Source: Bacillota bacterium (GTDB taxonomy: Bacteria > Bacteroidota > Bacteroidia > Bacteroidales > Bacteroidaceae). Taken from it: a stretch of 38,001 nucleotides of DNA. Below, piece by piece: positions 24,616 through 38,001 of this stretch. Made by a program: the position numbers and the translations under genes. The notes under the pieces were generated by a model. That model searched no databases, was not told where the DNA came from, and worked only from the letters and a program-made list of their open reading frames with translations. The stretch spans positions 1 to 38,001 of the forward strand of contig JAMPFD010000019.1 in assembly GCA_023664625.1 (NCBI GenBank). The letters are read 5' to 3'. How positions within the stretch are numbered: the stretch's first letter is position 1; each line of letters begins with the position of its first letter.

Positions 24616-25740
24616 GTCCTAATCCTCAGTACATTTGAAAAGACCGGAGGAGCGGCGATAGCAGCAGGAAGGCTGCTCCACGCGCTGAACAACAACGGTG
24701 TGGATGCCGGAATGCTCTGCCGAAAGAATATCTCCATCGGGCCGAAGACGTTGAGAAAGCAGTCGTGGAGTTCCATATTCGAACGCATGGCGATATTGAC
24801 TGCCAACAGATTCACCACCAAAGACCTCTGGGCTACCGATCCTGCACTCTTCGGACAAGACATAACAACCACACGAGAGTTCATGGAAGCCGATGTAATC
24901 CATCTGCATTGGGTCAATCAGGGATTTCTTTCGCTCTCCGGAATACGCAAAATCACGGAAAGCGGAAAGCGCATTGTATGGACAATGCATGACGAATGGC
25001 CGTTGGAAAGCGTATGGCACTATACGGATGAGGTCATGCCGGGCAACCGTTTTGCCAAGGACGTTCTCATAAAAAAACAACAGATTTACAGCCGCAGGAA
25101 CATCACCTTCGTCGCCTGCAGTGAGTGGCTTGCCTGCATAGCACGGTCAAAAACGCTCGGAAAAGGACAGGACATCGTCTCCGTTCCCAATCCGATAGAC
25201 ACCTCTGTGTTCCGTCCCGCCCACGACAAGATGAAGGCAAGAGAGATGCTTGGCTTGCCTAAAGACAAGAAAATCGTACTTTTCGTATCCCAAAACGTCA
25301 ATGACGAGCGTAAGGGGATATGCTACTTTGACAAGGCACAGCAGCTTCTCGGCAACGACATCATCACCATTGCCCCCGGAAGGGACATCCCTTACATCAG
25401 CGGAACCGGGAGCATGGCTGCACTATACGGCAGTGCCGATGCCTTCGTCACACCGTCATTGCAGGACAATCTGCCTAACACCATCATGGAAGCCATGGCC
25501 TGCGGCACTCCCTGCATCGGCTTCAACACCGGTGGAATACCGGAGATGATTGACCACAAAGCCAACGGATATGTGGCAAGATACAAGGATGCCGCCGACC
25601 TTGCCGAAGGAATACGGTATGTTCTCAATGAGAATAACGCTGCACGCCTCGGCAATGCCGCAAGAGAGAAAGTAGAACGCTGCTACAGCGAGAGGAGCGT
25701 AGCAGAAAGATATATAGAAATATACAACAGACATGCTTAA
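24610..25740 (+). CDS. glycosyltransferase family 4
   Basis: A 376-residue GT-B glycosyltransferase. The N-terminal domain begins MKVLILSTFEKTGGAAIAAG, with a glycine loop and IHLHWVNQGFLS, then IVWTMHDEWPLESVWHYTDE. The hinge has PNPIDTSVFRP. The C-terminal donor domain carries VTPSLQDNLPNTIMEAMACG followed by GIPEMIDHKANGYVA, with the paired-glutamate arrangement expected of GT4 retaining enzymes. It starts in the C-rich tandem array after a 133-base gap and overlaps the next gene by 8 bases (ATGCTTAA). It is likely to add a sugar to the lipid-linked unit on the cytoplasmic side. Donor and acceptor are unknown. Confidence 0.92.
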   Translation: MKVLILSTFEKTGGAAIAAGRLLHALNNNGVDAGMLCRKNISIGPKTLRKQSWSSIFERMAILTANRFTTKDLWATDPALFGQDITTTREFMEADVIHLHWVNQGFLSLSGIRKITESGKRIVWTMHDEWPLESVWHYTDEVMPGNRFAKDVLIKKQQIYSRRNITFVACSEWLACIARSKTLGKGQDIVSVPNPIDTSVFRPAHDKMKAREMLGLPKDKKIVLFVSQNVNDERKGICYFDKAQQLLGNDIITIAPGRDIPYISGTGSMAALYGSADAFVTPSLQDNLPNTIMEAMACGTPCIGFNTGGIPEMIDHKANGYVARYKDAADLAEGIRYVLNENNAARLGNAAREKVERCYSERSVAERYIEIYNRHA

Positions 25741-27172
25741 GAAACTTTTCGGAATATTCAGAATACAGAAGGAAGAACGCGCGGGAGCAATAGCGGCTCT
25801 GCTCGTGTTCACAGCCCTCAACGCCCTCAATGTGGCACGCTATTTCACCGCCCTGTCCGGAGTGGACAACAACACATGGGCTAAGTTCATCAAAGGATGG
25901 CATGTCTCCGGCTTTGACCCGATAACCTATTCGGTAATCACGAAATGGACGATAGGCTACAATATCTACCGCCATCCGCTGCTCCCTTACTTCGTATGGC
26001 CGTTCAGCAAGCTCAACGAAGGTCTCATGGCACTGGCCGATACAAACTTTGCCATAATCATAACGGCAGGCATTCTCGTATTCTGCGCTTTCTATGCATA
26101 CATCTTCCTGAACAGAATCTTCCGTGAAATAATCGGCGTAAGACCATGTGAAGGCTACGTACTGTCAGCCCTTACATTTTCCTTCGCCTACATCATGCTG
26201 TCAACCCTCGTCCCTGACCATTTCTGCCCGTCAATGTTCTGCCTCATACTCACCCTTTATCTCTGCGGGCTGAAACTGCAAAGAGGCCGGGCCTTGAACT
26301 GGTGGCAGACAGTGCTGATGTTCTTCTTCACGGCAGGAATATCGCTCAACAACGGCCTGAAGATATTCCTCGCGGCAATGGTGACAAGAGGAAGACGCTT
26401 CTTCCGCCCCGGCTATCTCCTTGTCGCGGTACTCCTTCCCTCCGCCATCATCTGGGGAAGTGCACGCTGGAGCTACAAGGAGTTTGTATGGCCGAAGGAG
26501 GTTCAGCGCAAGGCGCGGCAGGAAAAGATAAAGGAAAAGCAGCTTGAACGCATACAGCAGCGTGTCCTTGACACAATAAAGAGCAAGGACAGCATCTCTG
26601 TTGCCACTGTCATGGACAGCGTAAAGGCACGCATGGAAAGGAAGAAAGAGCTGCGGAAAACCATGAGCGCGGCCTACAAGCACACCGGGAAGCCCATGGC
26701 GAAAGGGGAATTTCTGCGCTGGACCGACATCAGCACCTCACGCACTGATGTCACCGTGGAGTCTCTCTTCGGAGAGGGCATCATGCTTCACGAGGACTAT
26801 CTCCTTAAAGACGTCCTTGTCAACCGCCCGGTCATAGTACGTTATCATAACTGGGGAAACTATATCGTAGAGGCTTTCCTTGTCGGACTGTTCCTCATAG
26901 GCATATGGTGCGGCAGACGGTCACGGTTCCTTTGGACGGCAATGTCATTCTTCCTCATGGACATGGCTCTGCATATAGGACTCGGATTCGGCATAAACGA
27001 GGTGTTCATCATGTCGGCACACTATCTGTTTGTGCTTCCTATGGCAATGGCTTTCATGCTGAAGTCCCTGCCGGAAGCATGGCGAAGGGGACTGACCGCG
27101 GCACTTGCCGTCACGGCAATGTATCTCTGGATATGGAACACCGCACTGCTTGTGGAATATCTTTATTTCTAA
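25733..27172 (+). CDS. multi-membrane protein, DUF6080-like (copy 1)
   Basis: A 479-residue integral membrane protein. About seven hydrophobic segments lie before residue 240, a charged loop of roughly 125 residues (247-372; EVQRKARQEKIKEKQLERIQ) follows, and about four more segments close the chain. Near the N-terminus it has HVSGFDPITYSVITKW followed by RHPLLPYFVWP, and late in the chain LFGEGIMLHEDYLL and a CGRR cluster. It resembles, from memory, the Bacteroidales DUF6080 family, of unproven function. The early Asp after a first helix and the multi-helix layout recall GT-C glycosyltransferases or O-antigen polymerases (inference). It overlaps the upstream glycosyltransferase by 8 bases, so a glycan role is likely. 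Confidence 0.72.
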   Translation: MLKKLFGIFRIQKEERAGAIAALLVFTALNALNVARYFTALSGVDNNTWAKFIKGWHVSGFDPITYSVITKWTIGYNIYRHPLLPYFVWPFSKLNEGLMALADTNFAIIITAGILVFCAFYAYIFLNRIFREIIGVRPCEGYVLSALTFSFAYIMLSTLVPDHFCPSMFCLILTLYLCGLKLQRGRALNWWQTVLMFFFTAGISLNNGLKIFLAAMVTRGRRFFRPGYLLVAVLLPSAIIWGSARWSYKEFVWPKEVQRKARQEKIKEKQLERIQQRVLDTIKSKDSISVATVMDSVKARMERKKELRKTMSAAYKHTGKPMAKGEFLRWTDISTSRTDVTVESLFGEGIMLHEDYLLKDVLVNRPVIVRYHNWGNYIVEAFLVGLFLIGIWCGRRSRFLWTAMSFFLMDMALHIGLGFGINEVFIMSAHYLFVLPMAMAFMLKSLPEAWRRGLTAALAVTAMYLWIWNTALLVEYLYF

Positions 27173-27202
27173 AAAAATACGGCATTCTGCCGGTCAGGCA
27201 AC

Positions 27203-27234
27203 TTGACATTTTGACGGATTGACAGCCTGACAAC
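27203..27234. repeat. 8-base TTGACANN tandem repeat
   Basis: Four units (TTGACATT, TTGACGGA, TTGACAGC, CTGACAAC) at exact 8-base steps lie in the 81-base gap between the two paralogous membrane-protein genes. It could be a slippage tract or a binding array. The sequence alone cannot decide. Confidence 0.5.
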
Positions 27235-27253
27235 AACCATAAAAGCAACTTCC

Positions 27254-28612
27254 ATGAAACCAAAGCATCGGGAAACTCTACTCGCAGCTCTCCTCGGACT
27301 GGCGATCTTTGCACTGCTCAACTATCTCATGGTACAGTGGCATGAAGAACCTTGGACCAATCCGAAGATGGGCTATTGGAGCATCTTCCGCAAATACTTC
27401 TGTCTCTCAGGGTTCGATGCACACACATATGTCACGATCTCAAAATGGCGTCCCCTTTATGAGCTCTACCGGCATCCCATGCTTTCCCTGTACATGTGGC
27501 CGCCGGCATGGATAAACAGCCGTCTGAACGACATTTTCCACATAAACTGCGCCATCTACACCGTGGCGGTGATGTGGACAATGATAAGCACGGCGACATG
27601 GGTTCTGCTTTACAGACTCATGCGGGACATCGTGAATCTGTCCGCCTGCAAGGCATTGCTGATGTGCCTTTTCCACTATTCTTTCTCACACGTCATGCTC
27701 GCGGCAATAGCTCCCGACCACATGATTATCACGCAGTTCCTGCTCATCCTCACTCTATTCCTCGCCACAAGGCGCGGGGAGGGCATGCCCGCATGGCAGG
27801 CACTGACGCTATTCTTTGTCAGCGCGGGAGTCAGCCTGACAAACGGAATAAAGATATGGCTCATTGACATTGCTTCGCACATCAGCCGCCATACAACCTT
27901 TGGCAAAGAACTGCGCCGCTCCCTCCTCTATATAATCCCTACGCTGATGCTCGGTGCAATGTACATCCTGCAGACGGAGACAACGGAAAAGGAGGAGCAC
28001 CGGTGGCAGGTGACCATGCGAGACAGGAGGATTGAACGCGACACCACTTACCTTGCGAAACTCCGCGCCGACAGCCTGCGGCAGGCCAAAGAGAGAAGCA
28101 GGCAGACAACAGACAGCAAACTGTTCCAGTGGACTGACAATTCCGTGGAGCGCATACCGCTTCTCGTGGAGAACTTCTTCGGAGAAGGTCTCATCCTTCA
28201 TGAGGACCATCTGCTCGAAGATGCCAATCTCACAGAGAATCCGCGACCGGTAATCATACACTACAACAACCCGTGGGAATATATCGCCGAAGGAACAATC
28301 GTCGCACTGTTCGCACTCGGACTCTTCTGCGGCAGACGCAAGCGACTGATGTGGGCGGCATTGCTGCCGTTCCTTTTTGACATGATGCTGCATGTCGGCA
28401 TGCGCTTTGCCGCCTCTGACGTATATATAATGACAGCCCACTGGGCATTCGTCATACCTATAGCCGTGGCGTACCTTGTAAAACGAGTACAGGAGACCGG
28501 CAGCCGTCCGCTTGGCTTAATGCTCTCTGCCGTCATCCTCACCCTCACAGCCACACTGTGGTGGCATAACGCGTCACTCATTGCGGGTAAGCTCCTGGAC
28601 ATCAGCCTGTAA
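27254..28612 (+). CDS. multi-membrane protein, DUF6080-like (copy 2)
   Basis: A 452-residue paralog of the preceding protein, clearly made by duplication: LSGFDAHTYVTISKW and YRHPMLSLYMWPP near the N-terminus, then FFGEGLILHEDHLL and CGRRKRLMWAAL match in order and spacing. It has the same layout of about seven membrane segments, a charged cytoplasmic or periplasmic loop (about residues 240-340; MRDRRIERDTTYLAKLRADS) and about four further segments. The two copies have diverged strongly outside those blocks, which argues for different substrates or a heteromeric complex. It begins 81 bases after copy 1. Function is unknown; a GT-C transferase, a polymerase or another glycan-handling membrane protein is possible. 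Confidence 0.72.
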   Translation: MKPKHRETLLAALLGLAIFALLNYLMVQWHEEPWTNPKMGYWSIFRKYFCLSGFDAHTYVTISKWRPLYELYRHPMLSLYMWPPAWINSRLNDIFHINCAIYTVAVMWTMISTATWVLLYRLMRDIVNLSACKALLMCLFHYSFSHVMLAAIAPDHMIITQFLLILTLFLATRRGEGMPAWQALTLFFVSAGVSLTNGIKIWLIDIASHISRHTTFGKELRRSLLYIIPTLMLGAMYILQTETTEKEEHRWQVTMRDRRIERDTTYLAKLRADSLRQAKERSRQTTDSKLFQWTDNSVERIPLLVENFFGEGLILHEDHLLEDANLTENPRPVIIHYNNPWEYIAEGTIVALFALGLFCGRRKRLMWAALLPFLFDMMLHVGMRFAASDVYIMTAHWAFVIPIAVAYLVKRVQETGSRPLGLMLSAVILTLTATLWWHNASLIAGKLLDISL

Positions 28613-28786
28613 CGGACGGCTTTCCACAAGTTTCCGAATAATCTTTTCCGCCGCTTGCAATTAATGCGACTCCGGTAAGCCGAAGACAGGAGAACAGTAC
28701 TGCGTTACGCCATACAACACTGGTATTCTGAGAAATAAACAGATTTGACAGTTCTCCGAACTCAAAGACATAATCTTTTCACTAAC

Positions 28787-28850
28787 GAAAGGTAACGGTT
28801 CATACCATGAAAGGTAACCTTTTATGATGTGAACCGTTACCTTTTACTTT
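28787..28850. repeat. 22-base palindromic repeat array, locus C
   Basis: Three units at exact 22-base steps: GGTAACGG (28791), GGTAACCTTTT (28813) and CGTTACCTTTT (28835). The middle one sits in the full palindrome AAAGGTAACCTTT. Confidence 0.8.
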
Positions 28851-29141
28851 GTAAGTAACTATTGAAAATAATTCCATTATGGACTATTGTCTCACTGAAA
28901 CTTGTTCTGTCTGCCGCTTAGCGCACTCGTTCTGCTGATGTCACACGCACCAATCACAGGAAAATAAACTGCGGCTGCTGAATCGACCGGTTCCCGGCAG
29001 TTACTTGTCCAAACACAGATACTCATGAAAGACAGCACGGAACTTAAGTTCCAATATTCTCCAAGTGCCGTCCCGACTCCTGTATATGCAAGACAAATTA
29101 CGGACTCCCACACAGTTAAATATATCTAAATTATAATTCTT

Positions 29142-29175
29142 TTTGTATTTTTTAGATTATATATGCGTACATTTG
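29142..29175 (+). promoter_or_regulatory. promoter of the secreted-protein/GH2 unit
   Basis: TTTG (29142-29145), 22 bases, then TACATTTG (29168-29175), a perfect TAnnTTTG. It leaves a leader of about 150 bases before the ATG at 29325. Confidence 0.6.
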
Positions 29176-29324
29176 CATGTCATTAATTGCCAATGTGGCC
29201 ATTATGATGACAACAGAAAGAAAAAGAGACCTGACTATCATGCATTCATGAACCGGCAATCCCGGGAAGGGAAAACGGCGGTTCGACATTCTTCCATCGG
29301 AGAAAGAGAGAAATCAAAGAAAAT

Positions 29325-34590
<5,266 letters not shown>

Positions 34591-34600
34591 GAAATATGAC

Positions 34601-34633
34601 AAGACGCTGCGGCCATTCGTGTCACAGCATCTT
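34601..34633 (+). terminator. hairpin after the GH2 gene
   Basis: AAGACGCTG (34601-34609) pairs with CAGCATCTT (34625-34633) with one mismatch, followed by ATTTTCTGT. It lies 10 bases after the stop codon. Confidence 0.5.
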
Positions 34634-34789
34634 ATTTTCTGTAACGGACCGGAGATTATTTCACACGGCAGGGACGTGCCGGGGCACGTCAGCAGCAACT
34701 CCGTCCAGGCATCCGTGAACATCCGCAATGCAATATTTCACAAGCAACTGATAATCAACGGCGTAACAACCATATTCCCAATACACGGC

Positions 34790-34871
34790 AAAAGGGTGAC
34801 GGTTTACATTGCGAAAGGTTACCTTTGACTACACGAAAGGTTACCTTTTATCATGCAAAAGATAACCTTTC
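34790..34871. repeat. 22-base palindromic repeat array, locus D
   Basis: Four units at exact 22-base steps: GGTGAC (34795), GGTTAC (34817), GGTTAC (34839) and GATAAC (34861). The two central copies are GAAAGGTTACCTTT, the cleanest palindromes of all the arrays. Confidence 0.85.
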
Positions 34872-34900
34872 GGAATTCCAACCGGCAGACATTACAGAAG

Positions 34901-34933
34901 AAATGCGGACAGGCAGTATGCCCATCCGCATTT
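34901..34933. terminator. terminator between the GH2 gene and cysK
   Basis: AAATGCGGA (34901-34909) pairs with TCCGCATTT (34925-34933), with inner GGCA/TGCC pairing and a short loop. T-rich sequence follows on the + side (TTTTTCC), and TTTCTTCTG follows on the - side. Confidence 0.75.
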
Positions 34934-34955
34934 TTCCGTATGACAAAGCCTCCGA

Positions 34956-35903
34956 TTACAGAGGATAGTTCTCAAAATCATAGAGCACCGTTGACAGGTA
35001 ACGCTCCCCCGTGTCCGGCAGAAGGACAACGATTTTCTTGCCCTTGTTCTCCTGACGCTTTGCCAGTTCTACGGCGGCATAGAGAGCGGCTCCGGAAGAG
35101 ATGCCTACAAGCAGGCCCTCCGACTGTGCGATCTCACGGCCAGTACGGATAGCATCGTCGTTCTCAACGTCGAACACTTCGTCGATGAGCGTTCCGTCGT
35201 AATTACCCGGAACAAAGCCTGCACCGATGCCCTGAATCTTATGTGGACCGCTCTGACCGCCGTTAAGCACAGGCGAGTCCTTAGGCTCTACAGCCACAAT
35301 CCTTACCGACGGCTTCTGCTCTTTCAGATATTCAGCAACACCTGAGACAGTGCCTCCCGTGCCGACTCCCGCCACAAAGATGTCCACCTCGCCGTCAGTC
35401 TGACGCCATACTTCCGGACCTGTCGTGGCATAGTGACGGGCAGGATTGGCTGAGTTCTCAAACTGCTGGAGGATAATGCTGCCGGGAATGGAGTCGCGGA
35501 GTTCCTCCGCGGCACGTATGGCACCGGGCATGCCGTCCTTTCCAGAAGTCAGGCGCACATCCGCACCGTACGCCTTCACAAGGTTACGGCGCTCAACGCT
35601 CATCGTCTCCGGCATGGTAAGAATGAGCTTATAGCCTTTAACGGCAGCGACAAGTGCGAGACCCACACCGGTGTTTCCGCTCGTCGGCTCGATAATCGTC
35701 GCACCGGGCTTAAGCAAGCCCTTCTGCTCGGCATCCTCAATCATTGCCAGAGCAACGCGGTCCTTCACGCTTCCGCCGGGATTAAAGGACTCAATCTTTG
35801 CGATAACAGGCACGTCAAGCCCTTTTGCCTGTGAATACTTGCTGAGCTCAAGAAGAGGAGTGTTGCCGATGAGCTCTGTCAGCTGTTTTGCAATTTTTGT
35901 CAT
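34956..35903 (-). CDS. cysK: cysteine synthase A
   Basis: A 315-residue PLP enzyme that makes cysteine from O-acetylserine and sulfide. It has the opening [14 protein letters not shown], the PLP lysine Lys47 in NPGGSVKDR, the substrate loop [20 protein letters not shown], the phosphate-binding [11 protein letters not shown], and the C-terminal [12 protein letters not shown] and [14 protein letters not shown]. All are typical of CysK. It follows metY by 26 bases on the same strand, so the two sulfide-using enzymes are probably one operon. A terminator lies 22 bases beyond its stop codon. Confidence 0.97.
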   Translation of the reverse strand: MTKIAKQLTELIGNTPLLELSKYSQAKGLDVPVIAKIESFNPGGSVKDRVALAMIEDAEQKGLLKPGATIIEPTSGNTGVGLALVAAVKGYKLILTMPETMSVERRNLVKAYGADVRLTSGKDGMPGAIRAAEELRDSIPGSIILQQFENSANPARHYATTGPEVWRQTDGEVDIFVAGVGTGGTVSGVAEYLKEQKPSVRIVAVEPKDSPVLNGGQSGPHKIQGIGAGFVPGNYDGTLIDEVFDVENDDAIRTGREIAQSEGLLVGISSGAALYAAVELAKRQENKGKKIVVLLPDTGERYLSTVLYDFENYPL

Positions 35904-35929
35904 GGTGGTATGCTTTTAAATTTATGCCT

Positions 35930-37222
35930 TTATACTTTTTCCAATGCTTGGGACAAATCGTCAATGATATCGTCAATATGCTCCGTGCCTATACTCAGGC
36001 GCACTGTCGCCGGTGTGATATGCTGCTCCTCCAGTTCCTGTGCAGTCATCTGCGAGTGCGTCGTGGTGTAAGGATGGATGACAAGGCTCTTCACATCAGC
36101 AACGTTGGCAAGCAGTGAGAAGATTTCCAGCGCATCTATAAATCTCCACGCCTCCTCCTGCCCGCCATTTATCTCGAAAGTGAATATCGAACCGCCGCCA
36201 TTCGGGAAATACTTGCGGTAGAGGGCGTTGTCAGGATGACTTTCAAGTGACGGATGGTTGACCTTCGCCACCTTGGGATGCTTCTGCAGGAAGTCCACGA
36301 CTTTAAGCGCATTCTCCACATGGCGTTCCACACGGAGCGACAGTGTCTCAAGCCCTTGCAGCAATATGAACGCGTTAAACGGAGAGATTGTTGCGCCGGT
36401 GTCTCTCAAAATGACGGCTCTGATACGGGTCACGAAGGCAGCCTTACCTACCGCATCCGCAAAAACCATGCCATGATATGACGGGTCGGGCTTACCCAGA
36501 GAAGGGAACTTCCCGGCATTTGCCTTCCAGTCGAACTTCCCTCCGTCGATGATTACGCCGCCGAGAGAACTGCCATGACCGCCGATGAACTTCGTGGCGG
36601 AGTGGACGACGATGTCCGCTCCGTGCTCTATCGGACGTATGAGGTAAGGTGTGCCGAAAGTGTTGTCCACTATCAAGGGGATGCCATGTCTGTGAGCCAC
36701 GGCAGCAACAGCTTCAATATCAAGCACCTCACTGTTAGGATTACCGAATGTCTCTGCATAGACGGCTTTCGTTTCAGGGCGGATGGCTGCCTTGAGAGCA
36801 TCAGTGTCGTTGACATTGATAATGGTATTGGTGATGCCATGAGTGGCAAGAGTATGGGTGATCAGGTTGAAACTGCCGCCGTAGAGATTGTCGGCAGCCA
36901 CGATATGGTCACCGTTCTGCAGGATATTCTGCAAGGCGTAGGTCACTGCCGCCGCTCCGCTGGCAACTGCAAGTCCGTCAACACCGCCTTCAAGAGCGGC
37001 GACACGCTTCTCAAAGACCCCCTGCGTGGAGTTTGTAAGCCTGCCATAGATGTTTCCGGCGTCACGCAAGCCGAAGCGGTCGGCGGCATGCCGGGAGTCA
37101 CGGAACACATAAGAGGCGGTCTGATAGACAGGCACGGCACGTGCATCGGTAGCAGGATCAGCCTGCTCCTGACCGACATGAAGCTGCAAGGTCTCAAAAC
37201 GATAGTTCTTATTTGTAGTCAT
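35930..37222 (-). CDS. metY: O-acetylhomoserine sulfhydrylase
   Basis: A 430-residue PLP enzyme of the Cys/Met-metabolism class. It makes homocysteine from O-acetylhomoserine and sulfide, the direct sulfhydrylation route to methionine. Signatures are RFETLQLHVGQEQADPAT, QTASYVFRDSRHAADRFGLR, VASGAAAVTYALQNIL, ETFGNPNSEVLDIEA and the PLP lysine Lys211 in HSATKFIGGHGSSLGG. Residues near the C-terminus (SLIHPYTTTHSQM-like, here SLVIHPYTTTHSQM) fit MetY rather than cystathionine enzymes. It is the first gene of the metY-cysK unit and divergent from an Lrp-type regulator, with which it shares a 137-base promoter region. Regulation by that protein is likely but not shown. Confidence 0.95.
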   Translation of the reverse strand: MTTNKNYRFETLQLHVGQEQADPATDARAVPVYQTASYVFRDSRHAADRFGLRDAGNIYGRLTNSTQGVFEKRVAALEGGVDGLAVASGAAAVTYALQNILQNGDHIVAADNLYGGSFNLITHTLATHGITNTIINVNDTDALKAAIRPETKAVYAETFGNPNSEVLDIEAVAAVAHRHGIPLIVDNTFGTPYLIRPIEHGADIVVHSATKFIGGHGSSLGGVIIDGGKFDWKANAGKFPSLGKPDPSYHGMVFADAVGKAAFVTRIRAVILRDTGATISPFNAFILLQGLETLSLRVERHVENALKVVDFLQKHPKVAKVNHPSLESHPDNALYRKYFPNGGGSIFTFEINGGQEEAWRFIDALEIFSLLANVADVKSLVIHPYTTTHSQMTAQELEEQHITPATVRLSIGTEHIDDIIDDLSQALEKV

Positions 37223-37264
37223 AACCGATTCCTTTCATTTCAGGCTGTTAAACTTTTCTTGGTG

Positions 37265-37296
37265 CAAAGGTACGAAGTTTGGAATTATCCGCCAAA
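37265..37296 (-). promoter_or_regulatory. metY-cysK promoter
   Basis: On the - strand, TTTG (37293-37296), 20 bases, then TACCTTTG (37265-37272): both boxes perfect. It overlaps no coding sequence and lies within a few bases of the divergent lrp-type promoter. Confidence 0.8.
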
Positions 37297-37299
37297 TTT

Positions 37300-37331
37300 A
37301 TTGTATAATTCAGAAAATACAACTATATTTG
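37300..37331 (+). promoter_or_regulatory. promoter of the Lrp-type regulator
   Basis: ATTG (37300-37303), 20 bases, then TATATTTG (37324-37331), a perfect -7 box. The -33 boxes of the two divergent promoters are only three bases apart, so one bound regulator could control both. Confidence 0.75.
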
Positions 37332-37359
37332 CACGTTCAAAAGAATAATATTCCAAAAC

Positions 37360-37866
37360 ATGTCTTCAAAAGACAACCTGACAGAAAAATATTCCACCAT
37401 TATGACTGAAACGTTAGACGAAACCGACCTGCAGATACTGAAAACCCTGCAGAAAAATGCCAAACTCACCACAAAGGAACTGGCTGACGCCGTCCATCTG
37501 ACACCGACTCCTGTCTTCGAAAGACAGAAGCGGCTCGAACGGCAGGGATATATAAAGAAATATGTCGCCGTTCTCGACCCTGAGAAACTGAACCAAAGCC
37601 TGCTGGTGTTCTGCAAAGTGAAGCTGAGTCAGATTAATCATGAACTTGCCGATGCCTTCGTACGCTGCATCATGCGCATGCCTGAAGTGACGGAATGCTA
37701 CCACACCTCAGGAGTCCATGACTATCTTCTCAAAGTCCGTGTCAGCAACATGAAGCAGTATCAGGAATTCCTGTTCAACAAAATAGGTGACATCGAAAAT
37801 ATCGGCTCCATAGAGAGCACCTTCGTCATGAGCGAGGTGAAGCAGGACAGCGGTCTCAATCTGTAA
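37360..37866 (+). CDS. Lrp/AsnC-family transcriptional regulator
   Basis: A 168-residue Lrp/AsnC regulator, which usually senses amino acids and represses or activates metabolic genes. The N-terminal winged helix-turn-helix is LDETDLQILKTLQKNAKLTT followed by KELADAVHLTPTPVFERQKR. The C-terminal RAM (ligand-binding) domain has the expected EVTECYHTSGVHDYLLKVRV. The second ATG at 37402 (METLDETDLQ-like start, here MTETLDETD) is equally plausible and nearer the family norm of about 155 residues; the first would add 14 residues. It is divergent from metY-cysK and probably controls it. The ligand could be methionine, cysteine or a related metabolite (inference). A stem-loop lies downstream. Confidence 0.93.
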   Translation: MSSKDNLTEKYSTIMTETLDETDLQILKTLQKNAKLTTKELADAVHLTPTPVFERQKRLERQGYIKKYVAVLDPEKLNQSLLVFCKVKLSQINHELADAFVRCIMRMPEVTECYHTSGVHDYLLKVRVSNMKQYQEFLFNKIGDIENIGSIESTFVMSEVKQDSGLNL

Positions 37867-37911
37867 GCCGTAAGACTTCCTGTAGATTCACAAACGAAGT
37901 GCAATAAACCA

Positions 37912-37960
37912 AGCCGTGCTCTCCGTCTAGGAGCGTAGCGGAAAGGCGGAGAGCACGGCT
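37912..37960 (+). terminator. perfect 14-base stem-loop after the Lrp-type gene
   Basis: AGCCGTGCTCTCCG (37912-37925) pairs with CGGAGAGCACGGCT (37947-37960) around a 21-base loop. It lies 45 bases past the stop codon. There is no T tract after it, so it may be a factor-dependent or mRNA-stabilising structure, or part of another dispersed element. Confidence 0.5.
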
Positions 37961-38001
37961 ACGGCTCATGAGCAACCGGCAATACAAAAAAACGAAAGAG
38001 G

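Larger units (their letters stand above)
28613..29324. other. 712-base intergenic region
   Basis: Contains the 22-base repeat array (locus C, 28787-28850) and the promoter of the downstream secreted-protein gene (29142-29175). A 73-codon frame on the - strand (28892-29113) lacks any family signal and I do not call it. Nothing else is recognisable. Confidence 0.6.
34591..34955. other. 365-base gap between convergent genes
   Basis: Holds a hairpin after the GH2 gene, the 22-base repeat array (locus D) and the bidirectional terminator before cysK. I see no gene. Confidence 0.6.

Noticed and set aside
28892..29113. 73-codon open frame on the - strand in the 712-base gap
   Set aside because: No signal peptide, promoter or family likeness was seen.

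Overview
The window looks like a chromosomal stretch of a Bacteroidales bacterium, most likely Prevotellaceae. Reasons: many genes are preceded by the Bacteroidetes -7 box TAnnTTTG, several with a TTTG-like -33 box about 20-22 bases upstream. Shine-Dalgarno sequences are weak or absent. PurL is one large polypeptide, a secreted protein ends in a Prevotella-type C-terminal tail, and an OmpA-type lipoprotein is present. I cannot name the species from sequence alone.

Left edge (1-3,600): an AT-rich, gene-poor region. It holds a stand-alone LytTR regulator, two small secreted-protein genes broken by a frameshift or stop codons, a possible 43-residue secreted peptide, about 980 bases with no convincing gene, and an exported nicotinamidase-like hydrolase.

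Housekeeping and stress block (3,700-11,300): an OmpA-family lipoprotein on the + strand. On the - strand are purL, a split chromate-transporter pair and a flavodiiron protein.

Restriction-modification scar (11,570-13,130): an intact Dam-like adenine methylase followed by out-of-frame remnants that resemble a restriction enzyme N-terminus and the C-terminus of a second methylase. It looks like a DpnII-type system collapsed by deletion, leaving an orphan methylase.

Glycan block (13,170-28,610): gmd and fcl make GDP-L-fucose on the - strand. A long + strand series follows: two IspD/TarI-like cytidylyltransferases, an extended SDR, a LicD transferase, a GT-A-like glycosyltransferase, a Wzx-type flippase, two more glycosyltransferases with a PepD dipeptidase between them, and a tandem pair of paralogous multi-membrane proteins. 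Overlaps of 4-8 bases show tight co-transcription in parts. The likely product is a surface polysaccharide carrying fucose and a CDP-activated alditol- or choline-type phosphate group.

Carbohydrate and sulfur block (29,300-37,900): a two-gene unit of a secreted surface protein and a 1373-residue GH2 beta-galactosidase-type enzyme, then metY-cysK on the - strand divergent from an Lrp/AsnC regulator.

The most unusual structure is not a gene. Four intergenic regions carry short arrays of a palindrome, core AAAGGTNACCTTT, repeated at exactly 22-base steps. A fifth region has a different, C-rich array with an 11/22-base period running into a glycosyltransferase start codon. No rRNA, tRNA, CRISPR array or intact insertion sequence was recognised.
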